Assembly: GCA_028641055.1 (NCBI GenBank)
Contig: CM054063.1
Location: forward strand, 42,665,304 to 42,729,303
DNA length: 64,000 nt
Source of the DNA: Alopecurus myosuroides
Lineage: Eukaryota; Streptophyta; Magnoliopsida; Poales; Poaceae
Direction of reading: 5' to 3'
Shown: positions 11,455-22,600 of the stretch, one piece after another
How the letters are laid out: each line of letters starts with the position of its first letter
How positions within the stretch are numbered: the first letter of the stretch is position 1
Position numbers and translations under genes: made by a program
Notes under the pieces: model-generated
Told to the model about the DNA's origin: nothing
What the model saw: the letters and a program-made list of their open reading frames with translations, nothing else
Databases searched by the model: none

Positions 11455-14183
11455 GTTGCGGCCCCCATCATCATTGTTGCCGTTGTTATTGCCTTGGAAG
11501 TTGTTGTTGTTGCCTCTGTTGTTGTTGCGGTTGCGGTTGTTGTTGTTGTTGCGGTAACCCTCGTTGTTGAAGTTGCGATTGGCTCCTAAAGCCACTTGAT
11601 TCACGTTTTCTCTTCTCGGGAAGACGGGAGGCCGAGCTGCGGGTGCGCGAATAGGCTGAATAGGAGCATTCGCGACTGGCAAGGGAGGAGGAGGAGGCAA
11701 GCCCTCATTCCTGATCAGCTCCCACCATTCGCACTGCCGAGTAGTGTGGTTGGCTGGCCTTGAAGGGTGATGAGTGTGGAAGCTGCACAGGCCATCCTTC
11801 ATGTCGTCAAAGACGAGCTTCTTAGCCGGCTCCGGGTTGCCGCTACCCGACTGAGGAGCTCGGTATGGCTTCTTGTTGCCTTGGCCCTGGTTCTGGTTGC
11901 GCCCGTACTGGGATCCAGCAGGTTTTTGCCCTGGCTGCTCCCAGCTCCAATTCCCACAGCATTCACCTCCTCAGGGTCATACCGAGTATCTATTCGGTCA
12001 CCCCTGCGCTTGTTGCGGAACTCATTGCGCTTGAAATTTCTTCTCGGCTCGGAGGAGTCCATCAGTGGCTGAGTAGGATCACCAAGCGCGTACTGATCCG
12101 CGATCTTGATGGTCTCCGCCAGAGTGTTCGGCATCTCCCTCTGCAGCCTCTGCCACAACATGCTGCCGTGCTTACACCCTTGCGCAAACCAAGTGATGGC
12201 CTGCGCCTCGTTCACACCTTCGCAGGTGTTTCGCAATGTGCTCCACCGAGTAAGATACTCGCGATCCGTCTCGTCTTCTCGTTGCCTACAGGCGGACAGC
12301 TGTTGCGGCCTATTCGGCCTCTTGTACGTGCTGGTGAAGTTGCTGATGAATGCCTCCGAGAAGTCCAGCCAGCAATTGATCCTGTTCTTGGGCAAGTTGT
12401 TGAGCCAAGTGCGAGCTGGACCCTCTAGCATCTGCGGAACGTACCGCACCGCCCATCTTCTGTTGCCGCTCGCGATGTGAACCGCAGTGACGTAGTCGTT
12501 AAGCCAGTCTTCTGGCTTGGTGCTGCCGTTGTAGCTCTTGGTGCCCCTCGCGAGCTGGAAGTTCTTCACGGATGGCTCGTTCATGATGCGCGGGCCAAAA
12601 CAGTCACGGCCGGGAGGCCCCTTGTTTTCTAGCCACGCGGACAGGTTGATCCGATCCAGCTTGTACCGAACATCAGCAGGCTCCAGCACGCGCTCTCCTA
12701 CGCGGTCCAAGATATCATACCCGGCTAGCCCCATAGCCGAGTTGCCGTCATCGTACCTGTCCTCCTCCATGGCCACAGGCTGCTCCACCAGGTTGGCTAC
12801 TCGGTCAACCGCACGCGGCTGAGCAGCAACTGCCTGGTGAGGCCTCCGCCGAATAGGCTGAGCAGCCTGCTGCCGAGAAGGACTCGGACGATCTCCTCCT
12901 CGCGTTTGGCTAAGAGCTTTATGGGCTTGAAAGCCTGCTCCAGCAGAGTTGTGTTTCTGGCCAGACTGTTGCGGCACAGCAAGCTGTTTCGCAGAGGCAG
13001 TTGGGTCGTACACCTGCATTTGCCTGTTCTTGCCCGAGGTGCCACTGCGGTCCCTCTCGCGACTGGGGTGCGGAGATGAGGCCTGATCGATAGATCTGGC
13101 CGCATGCGAATGCACCACCTGCGAGCCGCCAGCACCCGGGTTGGCCTTCCGGAACTCCTCATTCTGCCTAGCGGCCTCCAACACCAACTCGTTGAGCCTT
13201 TCTTGCTGCCTAATGCGCGCGTCACCGTCGAGACGAGGCAACTCGGCAGCTACGGCCTCTACAGCTCTAAGTGTTTTGGCGGGGGTGCTGTACCTAGGCC
13301 TAGTGGAAGTGTTTGCGGTGACAGACTGACTAGGAACCTCTCCAACGGTCGCCATCTCGGCGCCTAGATTGCGCCGAGTAGCACCTACTTTGCTAGCTCT
13401 CCTAGCGACTGGCGTGAAGCCGTGAGCCTTGTTGTACTCGATCTGGTCTAGACTTAGCTCAAGCCTAACCTTCTCTAACTCTGCCTGCTCGCCAAGGAGT
13501 TCCTGGCGCTGCCGGTCGAGCTGCTCCTTCATGTTCAAGAGCTCGAGGTCGATAGGAGGCGGCATGCCAGTTCTTCCCGCAGACGCAGGGATGGTCGGAG
13601 TAGTGGAAAGAGGAAGGTTGCAGGCCTTCTCGTAGGGCTTGTGGGTCTTCCCGCCAGCACTCGGGCCAGCAGGATCGTCGATGATGACCGCAGCGCCAGT
13701 GGCACTCTTACCGGCGTTCGCAGCCAGGCCGGCCACCATCACTTCAGCGTTGTTCGCAGAAAAGCGCGTAGGCCTTCCGCGAGCAGCGATGACAGCAGGA
13801 GGATCCTCTGCCACCAACACCTCCTCCGGAAACTCGTTGACGACGGCAGTGGCGACGTAGACGAGGTGCAAGCCGAAGGAGATCACCGTGCCGCCCTCCG
13901 GCATGGCTCTGCCGCCGAAGTCGCCTGCGTTGCCGGTGACGAAGTCGAAGGAGCCGAATCTGTGGACAAGGCCACAGACTACGCGCTCCGCTGAAGAAGA
14001 TCCCGTCTGAACAGAAACTCCAGCCAGCGCCGCTGGTTGCCCCATGGTGGGCGCCAACTGTCGTGGTGGTGTCAAGACAGATGCCATGGGATGGCTAAAG
14101 ATGTGGGGACGAAGGACGCTTGAGGTGCTCGGGGAGGGATCACGCGACGAGTAGCCGCGTGAAGTAAGAACTAAACACTGCAA
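11455..14183 (-). pseudogene. Gag of element B, one frameshift
   Basis: Particle-forming gag. The 794-codon frame opens at an ATG in the LTR (14181-14183), reads through the primer-binding site as RQLAPTMG, and carries a gag domain around 12700-12100 (WLNDYVTAVHIASG, RTWLNNLPKN, REYLTRWSTLRNTC). Near 11928 a loss of one base in an A run shifts the frame. The other frame continues with a zinc-knuckle-like C-x2-H-x9-H-x4-C motif (11785-11730), a Pro-rich stretch and a long Asn/Arg-rich tract (11590-11460) before TAG at 11452. Upstream parts are Ala/Arg/Gln-rich and predicted to be largely disordered. Confidence 0.8.
14041..14057 (-). promoter_or_regulatory. Primer-binding site of element B
   Basis: On the minus strand TTGGCGCCCACCATGGG follows the LTR end CGACA after one base. 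It differs by one base (ATGG for GTGG) from the A and C sites. Confidence 0.8.
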
Positions 14184-14948
14184 ACAACACGATCTACCCA
14201 GGTTCAGGAACCACGTGAGGAGGTAAAACCCCTACTCCTGCCTTTCTCTGTGTATTCCGATGTCTCACCGAGTAGCCACAGTACAATGGTTCTTGCTACC
14301 GAGTAGCCACTCTTCTCTCTATGTGATGAACTAGGTCAAGAATCTAGGGTTTTCTTGTGTCCCAGCATGCGATGTGTGAGCTCCCTCGCGCAGGAGCCGG
14401 CGGGGCACCTTATATACACGTACGGTGCCCACCCGGATACGTCCAAATACGGACAAGTGTCGACATTGTGTGCACATCGTCCTTCTTCCGAGTTCCCGCT
14501 GACAGCTTCGGTTCCTAATCTTGTCCTGTCCGGAAAGTCGTTGGGCAAAACCAAGTGAACAGTCTGGTATCACTGCGCGTAACACAGAGTAGGTCCCCCC
14601 TATCCTGCGACGGCCTGCTGCCACACTGTCGCTGTCAGGCACGCCGTCCCCAGATGAACAGTGGTATGAATAGTGCCAAGTACGGACCCCGGATACGCGG
14701 GATTCTGTGTTAGAACGGCTCCTTTGACTTCTGTCCCGAGTAGGTTCCCGCCAATTTTTACTCGGGCCAACTCTTCTACTCGAACGAATGTAACTTGCTT
14801 GATTCCTTCTTCTGGTCATCTTTTTTGTAAGACCGAGTAGCAGTCGACCGGGTAGCAGTTACCGGGTAGGCGGCTACTCGACCAAACATCTCTTCTGACC
14901 TTGCCTTTACCACTTGCTTTTACCCTACTCAAGGGTAACCCCCCGACA
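14059..14948 (-). mobile_element. 5' LTR of Gypsy element B
   Basis: 890 bp with terminal TGTCG/CGACA inverted repeats. A minus-strand TATA box (TATATAAG) lies at 14409-14416. The gag start codon lies inside this LTR at 14181-14183. The sequence on its right belongs to a different LTR (G). B's other LTR is not in the window, so the target duplication cannot be tested. Confidence 0.85.
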
Positions 14949-16416
14949 TTTGGATTTGAAATTCAAAAGTTATTTGCATTTTTAAACCAGGGACTATTCT
15001 GTAAATAGTAGGGACTTAAATGGAAAAAGAAAAGGGGCAGAACGAATTCCACCCCGCAGTGACCCAACCTGGGCCACTGCCAGCGGGCCCTGGCCACCGT
15101 GGCGTTTCCTGACAGCGTGGGTCGCTGACAGGGGCCCCCACCTGTCAGCTAGCGTGGCAAAAAAATTGTGGGATTTAATCCAGTGAGGCAGGGATCGAAC
15201 CCTGGACCTCGCGTGTGCGCGCGTGGAGGCGTTTCCACTGCGCTGCTGCTCGAGTTCTTGTCAGTATAGCGTGCGTGGGAGGGTTGAGGTTCAGATAGCG
15301 CGCGTTACTGAAACTGACAAAACTGAATTTCTTCAGTTACTGAACCACGACAGAGGTGAGCGGCGGTCACCGGCGGCGAGCTGCTGTTGCTCATGGATGT
15401 GTGGGTGCTCGTGGATGCAGGGGACGTGCTTGCGCGTGCAGAGAGGAACAGAGAGAGGAAGGTGGAGGACGTGTGCTCACCACCGTTGAAGAGGAAGCAG
15501 CGGCTCGGTGGTGGCCGGCGACGTCGAGGTGGACGGCGGCGGTGATGCAGGGCGGCCCGTGCCCTGATGAGTGTTCGAGGAGGACGAGGACGCAGGGGGG
15601 ACTCGATTCCCGTACTCACCCTGGCAGGGAGGCGTCCATGGCGCCGATGATCGCCGGAGGTTCAGGTCGCTGCGGTGGCGGTTCAGAGATACAGAGGGAA
15701 AATCAGAGCAGCGAGGGAGAGGGAGGAGAAGAAAAGGTGGCGGCGGCGAGGGAGAGAGAGGTGGAGGAGCTAGGGCAGAGGGTGGAGGCCGCGGTGGAGC
15801 TATAAGGGGGAGGGGAACGCGCGGTGGCCGTCTGCTCCTCCGTACTGTCGACGTGAGCGTCGCGGATGCGCGCCGTACAGGAGGGCGAAGAGGTAAGGGC
15901 TGGTGGGCTGGGCTCAGCCCACTGGCCTGCCTCTCCCCTCTGTTGTTTTATTTTTTTGTTTCTGTTTCTTCTTTTTTTTTGCAGAAAAAGAATAGGAAGA
16001 AAAAGCATAGTTTTTAGGGTTAGAAAAATTAGTAAAAAATTGTATAGGTTAGTTTTTGTAACAGCACCAAAGTGCAAACTTTGGTTTCTCAAAAATTTGA
16101 AATTGTGTTTCTGTTTGTAATTTAGTTGAATTTGAATGAAATTTGAATTAATTAGATTATTTAACTTAAGCAAGTTAATGGTTTGATCTTCCAACTCTAA
16201 TGGAAACAAATTGATGTTTGGGTTTGAATTTTTCATTTAAAAATTGTGACAGCACAAGTATGAAACAAAATATTTGAATTTTGGTTTGGAAATTCAAATG
16301 GAAAACAAAGAAAAACAAATGGAAAACAAATGCAATGAATATGATGACATGATGCAAAGCATAAATAAACAAAAAAGCAAACATTGTAAAGGTGTTTTCA
16401 TACTTGGGATGTTACA
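14949..16416 (-). mobile_element. Partial LTR G (TGTAACATCCC type) cut by element B
   Basis: The right edge reads gggatgttaca, giving TGTAACATCCC on the minus strand, a common grass Gypsy LTR start. A minus-strand TATA-like TTATAG lies near 15800 ahead of a CT-rich leader. The left part is interrupted by element B. It lies directly against Copia integrase sequence at 16417, so G had inserted into Copia F. The short frames at 15223-16017 are GC-rich LTR sequence, not genes. Confidence 0.55.
15189..15250 (-). repeat. tRNA-like segment with A and B boxes in LTR G
   Basis: On the minus strand GCAGCGCAGTGGAAACGCC resembles a tRNA A box. About 35 bases on, GGTTCGATCCC is a perfect B box inside a 5-bp T-arm stem (CAGGG/CCCTG). 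I see no complete cloverleaf, so a SINE head or chance mimic is more likely than a tRNA gene. Confidence 0.35.
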
Positions 16417-17608
16417 ACCACTCATGATGCATATCAAGGACGTGGTCAAGTCCACAATGCTAGTGGACAAGGTATGCCCATTGCTAACATTGGTCATTCT
16501 GTTTTGCGCACCCCTACTAGTTCATTGCATCTTCGTAATATCCTTCATGTTCCTAGTTCCTCCATGAATCTTATTTATGCTCATAAACTTGCTCTAGACA
16601 ATAATGCCTTCATTGAAATTCATCCTTTCTTTTTCTTAATTAAGGATCAGGAAACGAAGCAGATTGTGTTTAAGGGTCTGTGTCATGGTGGCCTATATCC
16701 TCTAGTTCATGTCTCTACGGGTTCTCCCAAGCATGCTCTTGTCTCCATAAAACCTTCATCATCCACGTGGCATCGTCGTCTAGGCCATCCATCCTCTTTT
16801 ATTGTTCAACAAGTTATTAGGAAAAATAAACTTTCATATGTTCCAGAAATAAATCCTTACATATGTGATGGTTGCCAAAAAGCCAAGAGTCATCAGTTAC
16901 CCTATCCAGTTTCCACTAGTGTTTCTACTGTTCCTTTGGAACAAATCTTTTCTGATGTAAGGGGTCCTGCTCCCTTGTCTCTTGGCAAACATGCTTATTA
17001 TGTAAGTTTCATTGATGACTATAACAAGTTTACTTGGATTTATTTTCTTAAGAAGCGTTCTGATGTGTATCAAGTGTTTCTTAATTTTCAGAAATTTGTT
17101 GAACGCAAGTTTGCTAGGAAAATTGTGACCATGCAAACAGATTGGGGTGGTGAATATGAAAAACTCAATGGTTTCTTTCAACAAGTAGGCATCACGCATC
17201 ATGTATCATGTCCTCATGCTCACCAACAAAATGGTTCTGCTGAAAGGAAACATCGTCATATTGTTGAAGTAGGACTTGCACTCCTTGCTAATTCTTCCAT
17301 GCCACTGAAATACTGGGATGATGCATTTCTTACAGCTACTTTTCTTATCAATCTTTTACCTTCTAAAGTCCTACAATTTGCCACTCCCACAGAAAAACTT
17401 CTTGGTATCACCCCAAATTATGACTCCTTACGTGTGTTTGGTTGTGCATGCTAGCCAAATTTACGTCCATATAACAAACATAATCTCTCTTTTCGGTCAA
17501 AGCAATGTGTTTTCTTGGTTATAGTCCCTTACACAAAGGAGTAAAATGTATTGATGTTTCCAGTGGCCGTGTGTATATTTCACGTGATGTTGTCTTTAAT
17601 GGGAAATG
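16417..17608 (+). pseudogene. Copia fragment F, pre-integrase and integrase
   Basis: A remnant of a Ty1/Copia polyprotein. The pre-integrase zinc finger is visible (STWHRRLGHPSS, then CDGCQKAKSHQLPYP). The integrase core follows with FSDVRGPAPLSLGKHAYY, MQTDWGGEYEKLN and HQQNGSAERKHRH. A TAG at 17452-17454 replaces an expected residue after VFGCAC. Homology continues to about 17606 (a GY and SSGRVYISRDVVF-like stretch) and then stops. The left end is cut by LTR G. RT and RNase H are absent. It is not the same family as element H. Confidence 0.85.
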
Positions 17609-18326
17609 AGTCGTACTGGAGCAAAAATGAAGTGGACTATGTGGTCTCATGTTTGTTATGTACATGGAGTAATAAAGATTTGTTTGCTAGAAGAATAACA
17701 TCCCTTACTTTGGCCAACTTCTGAGGCCAAATTTAACTGCCTTTCTTTCATCGGTTATGTTGTTTAGTAACATACGCCAACCATGATCACCTTTTTTCAT
17801 ATTGATCTGTCTCAGGATGTTTAAGCTAGGTAAATTTTGGTGTTATCAACTGGAATGGTTTTTTTTGGTAATTGGCTAGACGGTTATGTATGTATAAGCT
17901 GGATCTTCAAGCTTTGTTCTCGATTATTTTTTGTAGTACGTTTTCCGGTGAGCTGATTTTTGGCACTTAGACCAAGTATATAGTTTACTGATACTCTCGA
18001 AACAAATGTTTGATAATTGTTCTCATTGACCATTTATCATTCTAATCAAGCATACACATATGCTGGGCTACCACCATATAGATATGTGTTATCATTAAGT
18101 CGGCCACGCAGTGCCAAACGATTGGAAGGCAGTACGGGGAAGCGCACTTGCTCGCCTAGTATCTTATATCTTATATCTTATATCTTATATCTTATCTTAT
18201 AAATTTAGTAATTGGATACTCCCTACGAGGCACCACGTTAAATCTGGAGAAAACATAATGACAGCCGTTAGATCTGTCTATTAGCGATTTATAACAGTTG
18301 GATGAAGTAGTTAAGCAGCCCCAAAA
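17609..18326. other. Unassigned region with a short ATCTTAT repeat
   Basis: I see no gene here. At 18161-18200 there is a tandem run of the heptamer ATCTTAT (about five copies). The rest is AT-rich and unrecognised. Confidence 0.5.
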
Positions 18327-18490
18327 TCTCCCACACAAAAAGGTTCCGTGCCAAAAAAGAGGTCTCTCCCAGCCGCTTCAAACTCTCCCACGCAAAAAAG
18401 GATATGTGCCAGAAAAAGAGATCTCTCCCAGCACCCCCTCTCCCACGTAAAAAGATCTGTGCCGGAAAAACAGAAAAGAGATCTCTCCCG
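18327..18490 (+). repeat. Three-copy minisatellite, unit about 56 bp
   Basis: Units start at 18327, 18384 and 18439 with TCTCCCAC. Each has an A run, GTGCC, another A run and GAG(A/G)TCTCTCCC. The copies have diverged. It sits just left of the Copia H insertion. Confidence 0.7.
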
Positions 18491-18614
18491 GCCTCCTCCG
18501 CTTCCATGGTCGACATGCCCAATTGGCCTCAGAACTCCAATCCAGGTTCACTTTCCCGTCGATCCTACCAGCAGCCGGCGGAGGCGAGCAGTGACACAAC
18601 AGGGTGGGCGTATG

Positions 18615-19600
18615 TGTTGGAATTTTACATGGGCTCCATCATATGGGCTCACTTGGCTAGCCCATTAAGCCCACTAAAAATCCTGAAATTGTCATGGCCC
18701 ATTCATGAATAATAAGTGGAGTGAGTGGGACTAAAGTTTAGTCCCACATTGCTAGTTTGGAGAGAGTGGGAGCACCTTATAAGGTGAGCCATTCTAGCTC
18801 ATGTATGAGTAGGCAAGGCAAGAGGAGAGGTGTGCCACACGCGCGCTCCTCCTCCTCCGCCGCCCGCCTCGCCACGCCTCGCCTCGCCTCGTCACGACAC
18901 GTCACGACGCGCCGCGGGTTGCGGGAATGAGCCGAGCCGAGAGCGTTTATTTTGTCGATTGGGAAAACTTAATGAGTCATTAATTTGGTAATTAACGGAC
19001 GCGTTAATTCCAAAACCGTTTCCGTTTCCTTTCTGGATCGTGGAGCCGAACCGACTCAGACGTGGAGTTACGCCCACGTCTCTCCCAGCCCGCATATAAA
19101 TACGCGCATACGGTAAACCCTAGCCACCACTTCTTCATACCGTTCCAAAACACTGCGCCGCCAATTCAAGTCTTCTCCATCCCTCCTTCCGGCGTGCACC
19201 GCGAGAAGGGACAGCAGGCCTCCGGAACCCCGCCTCTTGTGATCCTGTACGGGAGAGGGGCGATCAGGTTTTTGGGGAGCGCATGAGCGCGACTGCTGAC
19301 GGCGACCACTTCCCCAACGACGATTTCTTCCCCGACATCGGCAACCTCTTCATCAACGACATGGCCGACACCGGGAACAACAACAACGGCGGTGCCGCTA
19401 CCGCTCCATCGTACGTATCTCTCTTTCATCTGTATGAGATGTTACTGGAATTCATATGTCTAGTTCTTGCAATAGATTGTATCAATCTGTCTACTGTACT
19501 AGATCTAGACGTTTGCATGATTACTGTATTTGCTACTGTCGCAATTCATCTACTGCTATTTCGAATTAAATCATGTGCTAAATTGCTAATATATTCAACA
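18615..19600 (+). mobile_element. 5' LTR of Copia H
   Basis: It starts TGTTGG and ends TTCAACA. A TATA box TATAAATA lies at 19095-19102, which would start transcription near 19130. The gag ATG lies at 19283, inside the LTR. A GC-rich stretch (18840-18920) precedes the promoter. The last 190 bases fall in the predicted intron. Confidence 0.93.
19095..19102 (+). promoter_or_regulatory. TATA box of Copia H 5' LTR
   Basis: TATAAATA, about 188 bases before the gag ATG. An identical copy lies in the 3' LTR, where it could drive outward transcription into the flank. Confidence 0.7.
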
Positions 19601-22600
19601 ATCCAAAAACCTGATTATAGGCAATTTCTTGCACCTGCGCCGTCTGTCATTGCGGCGACAAGGCCAATCCCTTTCAAGGGTGTGGACTTTAAGAGGTGGC
19701 GCACGAGAGCAGTGCTATGGTTTCAAACCTTGCGCTGCTATGCGGCCACCAAGGGCAAGCCTGAGGGCGATCTCAATCCAGCACAGCTGGAGGCCTTTGA
19801 GGATATGGACACTATGTTTAAAAGTGCCCTCCTCGGTATTATCGATGATTCCATCGTGGATCCGTATATGTTGTTTGATAACGGCAAGGATATGTGGGCT
19901 GCACTCGAGGCCAAATTTGGGGCCTCGGATGCTGGTAGCGAGCTGTATGTCATGGAGCAATTCTATGACTACAGGATGACTGATGAGCGCTCTGTTGTTC
20001 AACAGGCTCATGAGATACAGTCACTCGCTAAAGAACTTGAGCACTTTAAGTGTATGTTACCGGACAAGTTTGTGGCCGGAGGCATTATTGCCAAGCTTCC
20101 ATCTTCATGGAGCACCTTTGCTACTTCTCTAAAACACAAGAGACAGGAGTTTTCCGTAATGGACCTCATCGGATCTCTTGATGTGGAAGAGAAGGCGAGA
20201 GCAAAGGATACACGTGCTCGGGTTGTTGAGGTAGGTTCTTCTGCTCATGTGGTACAGAAGAAACATTACCCTCCCAACAAGCCTAAATATATCAAGAAGA
20301 AATCCGAGGGTAAAGGCAAGCCCGATGGCAAGTTTAAGCCGTCGCACTCTACCAACTTCAAGAAGAGAAAGGGGTCATGTCACGTTTGCGGTGAACTGAC
20401 CCATTGGGCTCCTAAGTGCCCCAAGCGTTATGAGCTGCAGCAGCAGGAGAACAGCGGCAAGACCGCTAATGTTGTCATGGCTGACACTGAGATGAAGGAT
20501 TCTGGGTACGGTATAGTTCCCACTATTCTTTCAGTTTGTCATTCACCTGAATGGTTAGTTGACACAGGTGCCAATGTACATGTTTGTGCTGATGCTTCCA
20601 TGTTCTCTTCTTATCAGGTCACAGGGACTTCCCCCGTGCTGATGGGGAACGGGTCACATGCTACTGTTCGTGGTGTTGGTACGGTCGATCTGAAGTTTAC
20701 TTCGGGGAAGATCGTGCGGCTGAAGAACGTTCATCATGTGCCCTCCATCAATAAAAATCTCGTCAGCGGCTCACGTTTATGTCGAGATGGTTTTAAGTTG
20801 GTTTTCGAGTCTAATAAAGTTGTAATTTCCAAGTATGGACAATTTATTGGTAAAGGCTATGAGTGCGGAGGCTTGTTCCGCTTATCCTTGTCAGATATTT
20901 GCACCAAAGTTATTAATAATGTTTGCCACGATAATGATTGTGATGTTTGGCATTCGCGACTTTGTCATATTAATTTTGGTTGCATGACGCGGTTAGCAAA
21001 TATGAGTTTAATTCCGAAATTCAGTACTATTAAAGGTTCCAAATGTCAAGTGTGTGTTCAAGCTAAACAACCTCGCAAGTCTCACAAGACCGCGGAGGCG
21101 AGAGACTTGGCACCACTAGAACTTATACATTCTGATCTTTGTGAGATGAATGGCGTATTGACAAAAGGTGGAAAGAAATATTTCATGACACTTATTGATG
21201 ACTCTACTAGATATTGTTATGTGTATCTTCTAAAATCTAAAGATGAAGCTTTAACTTATTTCAAGAACTATAAGGCCGAAGCAGAGAACCAACTTGATCG
21301 TAAAATTAAGCGGCTTAGGTCTGATCGTGGTGGAGAGTATTTTTCCAACGAGTTTAATTCTTTTTGTGCTGAACACGGTATTATTCATGAGAGGACGCCT
21401 CCCTACTCACCTCAGTCAAATGGGGTGGCTGAAAGAAAGAACCGAACGTTGTCTGATTTGGTTAACGCCATGTTAGACACTTCGGGTCTCTCCAAGGCAT
21501 GGTGGGGGGAGGCGCTAATGACTGCATGTCATGTCCTAAACCGAGTTCCCACAAAGAATAAAACCATTACTCCGTTTGAGGAATGGGAAAGGAAAAGATT
21601 GAAACTCTCCTACCTACGTACTTGGGGTTGTTTGGCGAAAGTCAATATACCAATTCCCAAGAAGCGCAAGCTTGGACCTAAAACCGTAGATTGTGTTCTT
21701 CTGGGCTATGCTTTTAATAGCATTGGTTATAGATTCTTGGTAGTAAAATCTGAGGTATCCGACATGCATGTTGGTACGATTATGGAGTCGAATGATGCGA
21801 CTTTCTTTGAGAACATATTTCCTATGAAGGATATGTCTAGCTCATCAAATCAGGAGAAACCTGTTTCATCTAGTGAGGAATTAGCTGAGATTCCTGAATC
21901 CACCATTCCGATAGAACACGTTGAGAATCCCGAGGAGGATGACAATGAAGTTCCTGTAAGGAGCAAGAGACAGAGGACTGCAAAGTCCTTTGGTAACGAT
22001 TTCATTGTGTACCTCGTGGATGACACACCCAAGACTATTTCAGAAGCTTATGCATCTCTTGATGCTGACTACTGGAAGGAGGTTGTCCGTTGCGAGATGG
22101 ATTCCATCTTGGCTAACGGAACCTGGGAAATCACTGATCGTCCTTATGGGTGTAAACCTGTAGGATGTAAGTGGGTGTTCAAGAAAAAGCTTAGGCCTGA
22201 TGGTACAATTGAAAAGTACAAGGCAAGGCTTGTGGCCAAGGGTTATACCCAGAAAGAAGGTGAAGACTTCTTTGATACTTACTCACCTGTGGCTAGACTG
22301 ACCACTATTCGTGTGCTACTATCACTGGCTGCCTCGCACGGTCTTCTCGTTCATCAAATGGACGTTAAGACGGCTTTCCTTAATGGAGAGTTGGACGAGG
22401 AAATTTACATGGAGCAGCCAGATGGTTTCGTAGTACCCGGTCAGGAAGGCAAGGTGTGTAAGTTATTGAAGTCATTATACGGCCTCAAGCAAGCACCTAA
22501 GCAATGGCACGAGAAGTTTGAAAGGACTTTGACTGCGGAAGGCTTTGTTGTAAACGAAGCTGATAAGTGTGTGTACTATCGCCATGGTGGGGGCGAGGGA

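Larger units (their letters stand above)
3629..14948 (-). mobile_element. Tat-lineage Gypsy retrotransposon B (left end outside window)
   Basis: Minus-strand order from the right: 5' LTR (14059-14948), primer-binding site, gag, protease, RT, RNase H, archaeal-type RNase H, integrase, then an antisense gene. Two RNase H domains and an antisense extra ORF between pol and the 3' LTR are known marks of the Tat lineage. Element A interrupts it at 3628/3629, so its 3' LTR lies beyond the left edge. A solo LTR of the same family interrupts the integrase. There are several stops and frameshifts, so this copy is defective. Confidence 0.85.

Noticed and set aside
11293..11589. Val-rich plus-strand frame
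   Set aside because: It is the complement of the Asn-rich gag tract of element B.
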